A stretch of DNA of 64,000 nucleotides, from positions 2,046,001 to 2,110,000 of the forward strand of contig JAPFFF010000003.1 of assembly GCA_039105265.1 (NCBI GenBank). Reading direction: 5' to 3'. The translations under genes and the position numbers were made by a program. Position 1 is the first letter of the stretch. The number at the start of each line of letters is the position of its first letter. Source of the stretch: Tritrichomonas musculus. Lineage: Eukaryota > Parabasalia > Tritrichomonadida > Tritrichomonadidae. Below the pieces are notes generated by a model. The model saw only the letters and a program-made list of their open reading frames with translations, was not told the DNA's origin and made no database searches. Positions 10,401 through 19,219 of the stretch are shown in pieces.

Positions 10401-12191
10401 GAGCAAAAGCTTTGTAAACTTGCAACTTTATCACAATTTATTGACAAAGAATTGGTTGTTGATACCAGCCTTCCACTTTTGCACAGTTATTTCTCATTTA
10501 CTTATAACAAGATATCATATCCATTGCTTTTAACATATCTGAATATTTTTGTTAAGGCTAATGATGATGAAGGCGTTTCTATATTACTTGATTACGCAAT
10601 ACGCAATTCGATGACATTTAATGAAGAATTGCAAGAACGCAAGCTACTTTTCGATGACGATGTCTTTTTCACCGATAAAACATTTGTTTTAACTTTGAGA
10701 CATTTAGCACGGATTTACATGTCTATTTCAAAAATTGATCAGAAAATAATTGAAAGAATAGAATTGAAAATTGGTTACAAGATCACACCAGATTTAATTT
10801 TTTCAAATGATCCACCAATTCAATATGTTGTTATGCTTGAACCTCAATTCTTCCTCAATGCAATATTAGCGAAAGAAGTTTATAAAGCACATGATTTTAT
10901 TCCACTTTTTCAATATCTTTTGAAAATACCATTTGATCCACTCAAAATTATCTCACTAGTAACACGATATGCTCCTCAATACATGACATTTACATCAATT
11001 AGAAAGAAGATTGTTTTCCTTCGTTTTGTTCTATGCTCAATGTTTTGTCTTCGAAATCAAGGAAAAATCGAGGAATTGAAAGTCATCGTTGATTTAATCG
11101 ATGGAATGTTCACACAAATGATATCATTACCATATTCTTCATTCTTCAGAGAATTGTCTTTAATTTTCGTATATCTCGTAAACTATTCAAACAACACCAA
11201 ACTTTACACAAATTCGTTCTTTTCGACATTAAAAATAACCAATGTCATTTATCCTCTTTTTGTCAGACATATGGCATTCCTTTCAATTAAAAAGAAAGAG
11301 CCACAGCCATCACTAACGATGCGACATATCAAAAAATTCAACATTTTTATTCTACCTTCAGAAAGAAACTGCATTTTTAACACTTTTCAACTTTATTTGA
11401 CAAATGCAGGCACAGTTGAATTTTTTGCTTTAGTAAAACCTTACATTAACTCCCTCCAACCAGAATTATACAATATTTCGAAGAACTTTTTAACCGGCCA
11501 ATCATTTTTAATGTTCATCATGAGAATAATGACTAATCCACAAGCTGCTGATCTTGTTCCCATCGAATTTTATCGTGATTTAACCGTAGTTTATCTCGGT
11601 AACGTTCGACGGGCTGTATTTAATCTAGCTCTTCCATTAAGTGTGAATTTAACATTCAAACAACCGGAACTTTTTAACCACCTTCTTCATAGCATTGTTG
11701 GATCTCCTGGACTTATCAATTCCCTTGAAAAAATATACGGAGAATTGAGGGTACGACAATCATCTAGAAAACAACAAGAATTACTTGATGTCCAAATCTT
11801 CGAAGAATACTTAAAGTTGTTCTCCAAATATATAACCATTTCTTCAGGAAAGCTTCTTTATCAAATCGGCAAAAATACAGCCGATCTTCCTTCTTACTTC
11901 TTTAACAATTTAATTATGTCAACAAAATCAAACTTTTTGTTTATATATTGTATTTTGAAAGAAGTTTTTGTTTCTTTGGATTCGAAAACAAAACAGGAAG
12001 TTATAACTGTCGTATCTGCTTCAGGAAGCCTCTATACACCAAAGTCAAGGGAATTGGCGCTTAATTCGATTATTAGTGATGAAAATAGAAACGATAATGT
12101 GAATTTCTTAATTGCGGCTTCTGAAACAGATGATGTTGATTCATTAAGAAATGAATATGCGGATATTTTGAATACTTGCAGTAAACAATAA
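7458..12191 (+). CDS. Large helical-repeat orphan protein with three clathrin-box-like motifs
   Basis: The 1577-residue protein has long helical stretches resembling ARM/HEAT repeats on both sides of a disordered hinge. There is no signal peptide or membrane segment. The hinge (about 845-920) is Asn-rich and contains DDLIDFG (852-857), DNLIDFE (869-875) and DNLIDID (889-895). The last two fit the clathrin-box consensus L-hydrophobic-x-hydrophobic-acidic. A helical solenoid with an unstructured hinge carrying clathrin boxes is the design of adaptor large subunits and related coat proteins. Overall sequence is not clearly that of an adaptin, so I name it only as an orphan. It may act in coated-vesicle traffic (inference). 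The N-terminal 150 residues (RVTAYSTLGAIL and so on) are the most HEAT-like. Confidence 0.85.
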   Translation: MDNLLVDENFKFLDDTLSASTQPQSTQIVAMMTRFRKNLCFSWISKIVTTNKSEICQCIARIIRTILQFTIHSDATVRVTAYSTLGAILVTITPFAASLFPKSFKYAIDGVEVTPKLSIAVINMFMYLTRFVSPVFLENFITEVPVSFHFSVDVSEFIQYIPMSIPLMKKIPLELLQNILRSLICSCGRKPNAAFTSTIASLVRLNLTPQLNVLLNYIKANNLDAAAVWLAPELFVDRSIYDQITSEDRTMFLNYALKEFNRSPLNLCQFELACKTCALFLRYSKDDINEYNRIHQLVKDALSHKEYSPVYKVRMLFLPTPIDQLNDNQKDNDSLRGARLTALATHFEDNIETCDADHIAEMFTSYQSSDNDLYCTFVDSFARCIPGMLSKCKSQKHIEILEFILKKKNKNWVHDVAVANLIDQIPVSLCNNAFPAYTDLALDRLLEFELSSNDKLVEASLKSLKNFSSYENIENMLMRIMKSNWHTEPDVERRFMLLSELALLFPKNKLFLYFIPFAYECMLMYENVSTLCNIYAFLSRVEFDEKAKVVPHEVVTFTISFIIKRYELYTRKELDKIGNYSVPIPDQYFLDTLDTDIVTNPTINHQDALIHMKNAYAFLLAHQPKNPEDLKALFTISMHLVPIFDSFALQGAAQLVGDNTEYDEMMWILAQETFKSTSRDEVAACCCQYFVKHNQKLPPVIRKSVLDYLDEESTLNPELLFLCFVLTDLNDHEQAIEKLPNLIKRLPPKEATLLLFKLTNVVGRLNTEQFPDEYAIALLEYVNYGEEYSERVRKYINTVPFSEWPLEDGEMIRCLLAFLGPTAHIKVPLFERYKNKKPQIQNQMGAPQTTDDLIDFGSPSTNNNNNQTDNLIDFEPHNESNDSNNNQTDNLIDIDQGTSNSNPNPNNNNNDSTSFDNEEEELDKIHWKFVIHHINLFDKEGVINFISSHLDTFAKIDISEIYQLPDKYRRKPFEFDLLKFKEQKLCKLATLSQFIDKELVVDTSLPLLHSYFSFTYNKISYPLLLTYLNIFVKANDDEGVSILLDYAIRNSMTFNEELQERKLLFDDDVFFTDKTFVLTLRHLARIYMSISKIDQKIIERIELKIGYKITPDLIFSNDPPIQYVVMLEPQFFLNAILAKEVYKAHDFIPLFQYLLKIPFDPLKIISLVTRYAPQYMTFTSIRKKIVFLRFVLCSMFCLRNQGKIEELKVIVDLIDGMFTQMISLPYSSFFRELSLIFVYLVNYSNNTKLYTNSFFSTLKITNVIYPLFVRHMAFLSIKKKEPQPSLTMRHIKKFNIFILPSERNCIFNTFQLYLTNAGTVEFFALVKPYINSLQPELYNISKNFLTGQSFLMFIMRIMTNPQAADLVPIEFYRDLTVVYLGNVRRAVFNLALPLSVNLTFKQPELFNHLLHSIVGSPGLINSLEKIYGELRVRQSSRKQQELLDVQIFEEYLKLFSKYITISSGKLLYQIGKNTADLPSYFFNNLIMSTKSNFLFIYCILKEVFVSLDSKTKQEVITVVSASGSLYTPKSRELALNSIISDENRNDNVNFLIAASETDDVDSLRNEYADILNTCSKQ
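10032..10140 (+). repeat. 60-bp in-frame duplication in hinge of the 1577-residue gene
   Basis: A block encoding NNNQTDNLID occurs twice, 60 bp apart (cores at 10062 and 10122), preceded by a related DDLIDF at 10011. At least 30 bases of the core are identical, so the duplication is recent. It multiplies the clathrin-box-like motif. Confidence 0.8.
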
Positions 12192-13638
12192 TTTTTTTAT
12201 GTTCGAAAAATAAAATAAAATAAAATACTTTATTTTGTATTAGAATATATATTTCAGTAAAAGATGATCCTTTTTATTTATAAATTCAAGGAATGTTAAT
12301 TATTCAGAATCGACTATATATATATTTAGTTTTGTTGATTATAAAATATTGATTCACCTGCATCTTTAGTTATCAACAAAACAATTTATCTTATTGGGAA
12401 GCATTTGTAATAAAATCTGATATTTAATGTGTACTCAAAATTTGTAATTAAACAATTCTAATACTTATTATTAATTTAAAGATGTAATAACTAAAAAAAA
12501 AGAATTTATCTACTGATTAAAATCAGGATTTTCAAAGAAAATGTTGTAATACAACAGTTGTATAAATATAAATTACAGTATAAACATATGCCATAATTTA
12601 TAAAATAAAATAATTATTTATTTCTAAGCATAATGGGCTAGATGATTTCGTATAAATCGAAAATACGAAGACATTTAATATTTCAATTATTTCACGTTAA
12701 TATCTTAATATACGAACTTTGGTATATCTATTGTATAGTAATCATGATTGACTATTTGTTTTAATAAACATTTAGCAATATTATTTCGCATGATTGAGTT
12801 ACAAAGCATTTTTCACAAAAATAGTTTTTATAAAAAATGGCTCTGGATTTTGAGATATAATTATATTTTTTTTATCAAGTAATAAATCATTTATTTTTAA
12901 AAGATGTTTTAATCAAAATCGTACTATTAAAAATTAAGATAATCGAAAATTATTAATTTTTCAAAAAAAGAATTTATTTTTTTGAGAAAGCTCATAGAAA
13001 AAATTAAATATCATTTTATGACTATTATATTTCCAAACTACATATATAGTAGAAAAAAATCTTTTGAAACAAAAAAATCAAAATAAATTTCATTGGATTA
13101 AAAACTACCCAATGAAATATCAGCACTTTGGCAAAAAAAATCGAATTATTATTAAGATTTTTTATTTATTAAAAAATATTTGAAAATAACTAAAAAATCA
13201 TAAAATATTTTTAATATATTTATTTTGTAAGATAATTTAAATATATAATAATGGCACAAAATAAAGATAATTATTCTTTTTGATTTGACTTTTTGAATAT
13301 TGTAATATTTTTTTTGAATTATTTTTTATTTATTTTGAATGCTTGTAAAATTATTTTATACATTTAATATCTTAAAAAAAAATAGTATGTTTTTTATATA
13401 AATGGTATTTATAAATTTAAATATTTAATTAATAATTTATAAATGTAAAGCATCACAAAATCCAGGCTAGATATTTGGTGATACATACTCTTAAATTACC
13501 AAGTTATAAATATAATATTTCATTGAAAATTTGATATAGCTTATCGTTTATACCCTTGAATTTATGCCGATAATCATATTTAAATTTTCTTAATATTTGT
13601 TTCATTTTTTTTTCTATATAGAAAAACAACAACTCAAA
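12192..13638. other. 1.4-kb non-coding AT-rich spacer
   Basis: No ORF of credible coding character is present on either strand. The sequence is close to pure A/T with long A and T tracts. The last 40 bp contain a TCATT followed by a T run upstream of the tubby-like gene, which may be its initiator. No RNA gene or transposon ends were recognised. Confidence 0.5.
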
Positions 13639-14721
13639 ATGCTCAATCAAACATTCCCAGTCATATACAAAAACACACGCTTTATGGTCGATCCAAAATA
13701 TTTATACGAAGCGTCACTCAGGTTTCGTCAAATTTATCAACCATATGAAAATAATAACAATAATGGACCATTACAACTTGTTGTTTCTGATAAACTTCCT
13801 TTCACAGAGAGGAATATGGGTAACTTTCTTAAGTTATGCCAAAATCAAGCAACAGACGTTTTAAATTCTGAAATGAAAGAAGTTTGTGAAATTGCACGAA
13901 TGTTCCAAGCAGAAAAAATTTACAATACAGGTGCAAGCTTTGTTCAAAACAACATTGATCAAAACTTTAATGTACCTGTTGACAAATACGATTCATATGG
14001 TCCTAACCTATTGACAATTGAGCAAGCTAATGGTGGCCAATCGGAAGAAACTTTCAGCAGTACTACTGCAGCTGGCGGTAATGAAACTACAGAAGAAAAT
14101 GATGAATCAACAACAGTAGCACAACGTGAAATACCAGCAGCAGGATCTGTTGTTTATAAAATCCGAGTAAATTGCCCTGCATTCAAATGCAATCGCTATT
14201 CATTTTACAAAGACGACGAAATTATTTTATCAGCAAAGCAAAAAGGACCAAAATTTGTAATTGGAACAGGCAGCACTGTTCACTTAAAGAAAGATACACA
14301 CAATCAAGTTGCAACAATGACACAGAGCGAAGATTGCTATAATACCATTCAAGCTGAAGGACAACAATTTGTTGTTCGTTATGTTACTGATGGAAAAATG
14401 GGACATTACGCAATTGAAGTCAATTTCATTTACAAAGGAAATGAAATGGTTTGGACACCCGAAGATACATTTGCTCACATGAAAAATCATGGCTATGACC
14501 TTCAAGTGAAAGGTGAATACGATCGTGAACCAATTAATTCAAAGAAGAATCTTGTTCTCAAAAATCCAGAAGGAAGTATCACTTTTATCGTAAGAAAAAT
14601 GGACATAGGTTATTATGAGGCAGAATGCAACAAAGACCTTTCACCAACTTTTGCATTTGCAATTGCAATCTCAGAAATTGTTGGTCCATATTTCAAATTC
14701 GGCGAACAACATATTCTTTAA
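13639..14721 (+). CDS. BTB-like / tubby-like C-terminal domain protein
   Basis: I start the gene at the ATG at 13639 (MLNQTFPVIYKN); an in-frame ATG at 13597 would add only 14 odd residues. The 360-residue protein has an N-terminal region resembling trichomonad BTB-like domains (FPVIYKNTRFMVDP, RFRQIY, then helices through the FVQNNID segment). An acidic linker rich in Thr follows, then a compact beta-rich domain. The end of that domain, YEAECNKDLSPTFAFAIAIS, matches the terminal strand and buried helix of tubby proteins (Q-A-F-A-I-A-L-S). A VWTPEDTFAHMKNHGY segment corresponds to the VWNDDTQSYVLNFHGR strand. At about 175 residues the tubby domain is shorter than the animal 250. Phosphoinositide binding is the family function but is not shown here. 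Confidence 0.75.
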   Translation: MLNQTFPVIYKNTRFMVDPKYLYEASLRFRQIYQPYENNNNNGPLQLVVSDKLPFTERNMGNFLKLCQNQATDVLNSEMKEVCEIARMFQAEKIYNTGASFVQNNIDQNFNVPVDKYDSYGPNLLTIEQANGGQSEETFSSTTAAGGNETTEENDESTTVAQREIPAAGSVVYKIRVNCPAFKCNRYSFYKDDEIILSAKQKGPKFVIGTGSTVHLKKDTHNQVATMTQSEDCYNTIQAEGQQFVVRYVTDGKMGHYAIEVNFIYKGNEMVWTPEDTFAHMKNHGYDLQVKGEYDREPINSKKNLVLKNPEGSITFIVRKMDIGYYEAECNKDLSPTFAFAIAISEIVGPYFKFGEQHIL

Positions 14722-14948
14722 ATGTTTTATTTATTTTCTTGATTAAATATTATTAATTAATATCATTAAACTTGAAAAAGATACTCAATTTAATTTTAAT
14801 TTTCCTTTTCCCGGGATTATAATTTTATAAAATTCTACATATCAAATAAATAAAAAGAGATATCTCTTTTCCTCAATTTGTACATTTTTGAAGAATTCAT
14901 GAAATAATTTCTAATTATTGATTACTTCCATATAAAATTTGAAAAAAA

Positions 14949-15593
14949 TTACGATTTTTGTATTTTGGAACATTCAAGAATATACTTTCTTAAGTATTGA
15001 CGATATCTTTTGATTAATGATGGTGTTAATTGATTATTCGCTTCATCATGGTTTTGACATTGCAATAACGCATCAACATAAGCCATAACATATACTCCAC
15101 AATCATAAGAATTTCCTTGTGATTTACATTTTAACTCTTCAATAGTTAGTTTTTGTAAGCCGAAAATATCTTTTAATTTTTCCACAAAATTATGAGCAGG
15201 CACAATATTAGAATGCCTCATTGAATCAAAGTGTTTAAATTGCATTTGCCCATTGGTGTTATCAATATAAAGAAGACTCCAATGCGTAGCAGAAAGAGTA
15301 TCAACACAAAAATCTGAAAGTGGGAAAAAGACGTATTGATAATTAAAGAGATTTAAATCAGAAAAAGATGGTTTCGTCATTTCAAGTGGATACGTTTGCA
15401 TAAATTGCACTGTACATGGCATAAACATGTGAAAATAATTTTTCTTTTTACTATACTTTTTTTCTTGGCATCGAAAATGAAAGTGCATTATCATATCTCC
15501 GACACATGTGTTGTCTTTAAGTGTTTCAAATTCCTGTTTGCTAATTTGAACATCATTTTCTTGATAGATAATATCATCATTTTTTGAATTCAT
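14949..15593 (-). CDS. Ulp1/SENP family cysteine protease, SENP8 (NEDP1)-like
   Basis: The 214-residue protein matches SENP8 in length (212) and consists only of the C48 protease fold. The catalytic set is complete: H104 in ATHWSLLYID, D123 in KHFDSMRHSN, Q159 for the oxyanion hole in KSQGNSYDCG, and nucleophile C165. The spacing and the HWSLL...FDS...NSYDCGVYV string are closest to the NEDD8-specific deneddylase branch rather than the longer SUMO proteases. It would remove NEDD8 or a related modifier from cullins or other targets. It is divergent with the glycosyltransferase-like gene, 84 bp away. NEDD8 versus SUMO specificity is inferred from size and motifs. Confidence 0.85.
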   Translation of the reverse strand: MNSKNDDIIYQENDVQISKQEFETLKDNTCVGDMIMHFHFRCQEKKYSKKKNYFHMFMPCTVQFMQTYPLEMTKPSFSDLNLFNYQYVFFPLSDFCVDTLSATHWSLLYIDNTNGQMQFKHFDSMRHSNIVPAHNFVEKLKDIFGLQKLTIEELKCKSQGNSYDCGVYVMAYVDALLQCQNHDEANNQLTPSLIKRYRQYLRKYILECSKIQKS

Positions 15594-15677
15594 TTATTAA
15601 AATTCGTGGACAAATAATTATTGAAAAAAGTTCATTTTGAGAAACTTTTTTTGATCTTTTTCAAATTTGAATGTAGT

Positions 15678-16787
15678 ATGAATATAGGATGGATTATATA
15701 TATTTTTTCATATTTACTAATATTCTGCGAAAGAAAAATATTTTTTCATCCTCAAATTACATTTAGTCATTCTAGAGATGCTGAAAAGGTTTTTAAACAT
15801 TTTCATAGCTCAATTGGATTTAACGAAAATCAACTAGTAAGCAGTTTTCATGTTAATTCCAAGTGCCAATTATGTTCATTTACTATCAGAAATCGTCAAA
15901 CATCTAACAGCTCACCAAAAGATGCAATTATGACGTCAATGTTTTATAAATCATTTAATTTAATTCCATCTCTTCGGACTTTAAGATCAACTGGATCCAA
16001 ATGCGGAATGATTGTTTTTACAGATTCCGATTTATATAAACAAATAAATCAGCAATTATTTTCTTTTTTACAAGACTGTGGATGCCTTATTATTAATTCA
16101 GGTGACCTTTCGACATCGAGGAAAAAAATGCTTTTTATGACAAGAAACTTAGTTATTCATGAATTTCTTTTTAAAAATCATCAATTTTTTCAAAGAATAA
16201 TTATAATTGATCTGTACGATACCATTTTTCAAGGAGATCCTTTCAACACCGAATTTTTAGATGATACAATAGGATTTTCTCTTGAAACAACAAAAATCCA
16301 GGGAAGTCATATAAATGGAATATCAATTTTATATGGCACCGAGAAAGCTAATAAAATGTGCCTCAAAAAGTTAATTGTAAATTGTGGAACTATTATTGGG
16401 TCATCTCAAATAGTATTAAGATTTTTATCTCTATTCTTGGAACTTGCTAACAAACTATCAAATTCTCAATATGATAATTTAATTAATACTGGATTCCCTG
16501 ATCAAGCAATCGTGAATGGATTAATATGCACTCATACTCTTGATGATCATGGAATTAAATACCACTTGTACACGGCTCAAGAAGAATACATATCATTACA
16601 TAAAATTTACAGAGCACCTAATTTGAATTTTTCTTTGGGCAATTTTCTTTTCAATTCTTCACAATATCCTCTTCTCATTCATCTATTTGATAGATCGAAA
16701 AATTTCTGTCAGTCTGTTTTAGATGCATGCCCCCAGACTTTTGACATACCGTTTTCATATATAAGATGTTTAAATGTTCATAAGTAA
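15678..16787 (+). CDS. Type II membrane protein with GT-A glycosyltransferase-like domain
   Basis: I prefer the ATG at 15678 (MNIGWIIYIFSYLLIF), giving a typical short cytosolic end and one signal-anchor helix; an in-frame ATG at 15621 adds 19 residues. The luminal domain has the nucleotide-sugar transferase pattern: FTDS near 134, a helix, then IIDLYDTIFQGDPF (195-208), the D-x-x-D-x-x-F-Q-x-D-P-F metal-binding signature of GT-A enzymes. A strand VNCGTIIGSS (about 249-258) and PDQAIVNG (about 294-301) follow, in the order seen in such enzymes. It probably works in the Golgi on glycoproteins or glycolipids. Donor and acceptor are unknown, and no gene name is assignable. Confidence 0.7.
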   Translation: MNIGWIIYIFSYLLIFCERKIFFHPQITFSHSRDAEKVFKHFHSSIGFNENQLVSSFHVNSKCQLCSFTIRNRQTSNSSPKDAIMTSMFYKSFNLIPSLRTLRSTGSKCGMIVFTDSDLYKQINQQLFSFLQDCGCLIINSGDLSTSRKKMLFMTRNLVIHEFLFKNHQFFQRIIIIDLYDTIFQGDPFNTEFLDDTIGFSLETTKIQGSHINGISILYGTEKANKMCLKKLIVNCGTIIGSSQIVLRFLSLFLELANKLSNSQYDNLINTGFPDQAIVNGLICTHTLDDHGIKYHLYTAQEEYISLHKIYRAPNLNFSLGNFLFNSSQYPLLIHLFDRSKNFCQSVLDACPQTFDIPFSYIRCLNVHK

Positions 16788-16940
16788 ATGTAATTTATAG
16801 ATTGAAATTATTCATTTTTCGAGTTAATCCACTGAAATTTTAATATTTTATAAAAAATTCGCATCAAAAAAATTTTGAATAGAAAAAAATTCGAATTAGT
16901 TGATTTAATGAACAATATAACAAATAAATAAATAAATAAA

Positions 16941-17918
16941 TCACTTTGAAATGGGAGATGACAAAGGTGATCGTGTTAACGAGAAAGAATCATTAACTTC
17001 AACTTCAGTTTTTGTGGTTAAAACTTGCCTAGAAGGAGAAAATTTTGATGCTTTTCTACCAGGAGCAGTCCTTAAAGGCCTACTAAGAGTTCTATCAACG
17101 GTATCCATTCTCTTAATGTATGATTTTTCCGGATCAATACCACTAATTGATTGCTTTGGGGCCATTGGCCTTGACCTCACAGTTTGCATTGAAAGTGATT
17201 TCGGAATAAATGAATCAGGCTTGAATCGGTTTGCAATACTGATAACTGTTGATGCATTATTTACAAGAAATGCATCAAGAGCTTCGGTTTCAGATGCTTC
17301 AATAAGAGCATCAAATATCCTTACTTCAGCTTGTCTTCTTCCTGCAAGAGCGTTAATTTCTTGTTGCTGTCGTTTTAATAGTAAGTCGCATTGGCGACGG
17401 TATTGCTCATCTAATTCTTTGAACTTTTGTTTGGTTCTAGCTTTTATGTTACGCTCAGCTAATGTTTTAATTTTGATTGCTTCGTCAAATTTCTTTTGCT
17501 GTGCTACAAGACGAGCTGTAACCATCATTTGATTATATTCTTCTTCCTGATGGCCATAAAATGAATTGCGAGCTGCATCCCATTTATCAAGCAAAGCATC
17601 TAATTCAGTTTCTTGTTTGAGTCTTAATGTTGCAAACTCATTTTGAAAATATTGGTCAGATTTCATTTTTCCTTCGTCAATTTGCTGTTTATAAGCAAGA
17701 GAGTTATTCTCCATATTGTTTGATAACACTTGTTTTCTTTGATAATAATTATGAACAGTCCCTGCTAAATTAAGTTCTTCATGAAAATTCTGTAAAATTT
17801 TAAGCTGATTATCATATTCTTTTGCGGCTTCAAAATCACCATCTTCAATAGCAGCTTCCATCAATGCATTTGCTTCATCTGCTGTTTGAGGTACAGGTCT
17901 CTTTTGGCTATTTTTCAT
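16941..17918 (-). CDS. Coiled-coil protein of unknown function
   Basis: The 325-residue protein begins with a short helix pair (TADEANALMEAAIEDGDFEAAKEY) that resembles a UVR-like or MIT-like helical hairpin. Continuous heptad-rich coiled coil follows from about 45 to 215, and then a basic, Ser/Arg/Pro-rich tail with several possible kinase sites (RPLRTAPGRKASKF, SLTRSPLSSP). This layout suits a cytoskeletal or basal-body component, which is inference only. No known family was recognised. It is convergent with the glycosyltransferase-like gene (153 bp between stops) and its own start lies 57 bp from a perfect palindrome. Confidence 0.8.
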   Translation of the reverse strand: MKNSQKRPVPQTADEANALMEAAIEDGDFEAAKEYDNQLKILQNFHEELNLAGTVHNYYQRKQVLSNNMENNSLAYKQQIDEGKMKSDQYFQNEFATLRLKQETELDALLDKWDAARNSFYGHQEEEYNQMMVTARLVAQQKKFDEAIKIKTLAERNIKARTKQKFKELDEQYRRQCDLLLKRQQQEINALAGRRQAEVRIFDALIEASETEALDAFLVNNASTVISIANRFKPDSFIPKSLSMQTVRSRPMAPKQSISGIDPEKSYIKRMDTVDRTLSRPLRTAPGRKASKFSPSRQVLTTKTEVEVNDSFSLTRSPLSSPISK

Positions 17919-17974
17919 TTATTTTGATACGTTATACGTTTATCTATTTTTATTTTTTGAATGCTTTTGAAAAT

Positions 17975-18006
17975 ATTTTTTACATGATTTAAATCATGTA
18001 AAAAAT
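17975..18006. promoter_or_regulatory. Perfect 32-bp palindrome upstream of the coiled-coil gene
   Basis: The 16-base arm at 17975-17990 is the exact reverse complement of 17991-18006, centred on ACATGATTTAAATCATGT with no spacer. It starts 57 bp upstream of the coiled-coil gene ATG. A spacerless perfect palindrome suits a homodimeric DNA-binding protein (for instance a Myb or bZIP-like factor) better than an RNA hairpin. The function is inferred. Confidence 0.5.
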
Positions 18007-18612
18007 CAAGTGTGTTACATCTAACTGAATACTTCAGTAAGGGAGCATTAAGCAAAATTCAAATAGAAATATCTTCATAAAATAATAACCTATATAACCA
18101 ATAATAATTGATAAAATATTATTAAAAAAGTATATAAATTTCCAAAGTTTAATGAATGTTTTATTTTTTTGCCTTGAATTTGTTCAGCTGCATAGGCAAA
18201 GTAGCATGCATTATTATTATTATTTTCATCAGATCATGCTTAAATCATATATTTTAACTATTTATGCTGTAATTATCTTGCTTGAAATACTTTTCCCATA
18301 ATTACTAGCTAATTAGCTTTATTTATTATGGATTAATCGAATTTAACCAAAAAAGATCCATTGAATTTTGACGTAATTTTGAATAATAATTTTGTTTTTA
18401 TTATATATTTTAAAATATCCCTATTTTAATTTCAAATAATTATTTTCATATATAAATTGTTTTATAATATTTAATAGTATATTTTTAAATAATATTATGA
18501 AAATATATATGATATAATTAGCATATTGTAAAAATATATTTATTTTTATTATAATTATTAAAATAACGATCATAATTATTTTCTTAGAATTAAGTATAAT
18601 AATTCTATTAAA

Positions 18613-19014
18613 ATATAGCCGAAATCACATGATGTGATCCTTTTTTTGAAAGATAATATTCACCTTAAGGTAAAATAAAATTATAAAACGTAATCAACAA
18701 AATGCTACTTGGAATTTCTTAGTTTGCTTGCATTGGAGATAGTTTTACGCCTCAAACACCAAGAATGCATCATAGTTCACTCAGAGAATGAATTTAAAAG
18801 AGATGTGACTTCCCAAAATTACGGAAATTAAAGCCATTTTTTTTGTAATTTAGGTGGCCGTTTTTCTTTTAAAACCACTTTTCGTGAGAAATCACATTAA
18901 GTGAAAAAAAAACTGCTATTTAAATACAAAATATTTCTATGCTTTTTAATGAAAAAGTTATAAAATTTTTGTTTTTAATTCAATATTTTTCACATCACGT
19001 GATTTCTGCTATAT
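18613..19014. mobile_element. Candidate 402-bp miniature inverted-repeat element
   Basis: Terminal inverted repeats of 25 bp (18613-18637 and 18990-19014) pair with two mismatches; the shared core is GAAATCAC(A/G)TGATGTGA. A third, internal copy of the same core lies near 18888-18908. The outer ends read TATAGC...GCTATA, so a TA duplication of the Tc1/mariner type is possible but cannot be told apart from the repeat itself. No ORF is inside, which fits a non-autonomous element. Confidence 0.55.
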
Positions 19015-19219
19015 AAATAAGTTGAAAACTTGTATATTTTTAATGAATATTTTTTTTTTAAGTTTGTTTTTTATATGAAAAATTGCTTTATAAAAATTCA
19101 ATTTGTCAGAAATTTGTATTCATTTTTTGAATTTAAAATTCAATTTCAAATAATGGAATTGAATTCATAAAGCTTAATAAAATTTTTGCCTTTAAGGTCA
19201 AATTTAGCAAAAAGCATAA

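Larger units (their letters stand above)
17919..19219. other. 1.3-kb divergent intergenic region
   Basis: This region lies between the coiled-coil gene (minus) and the PPP phosphatase (plus). It holds the palindrome at 17975-18006 and the inverted-repeat element at 18613-19014, both listed separately. The remaining sequence is AT-rich without ORFs. Confidence 0.6.
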
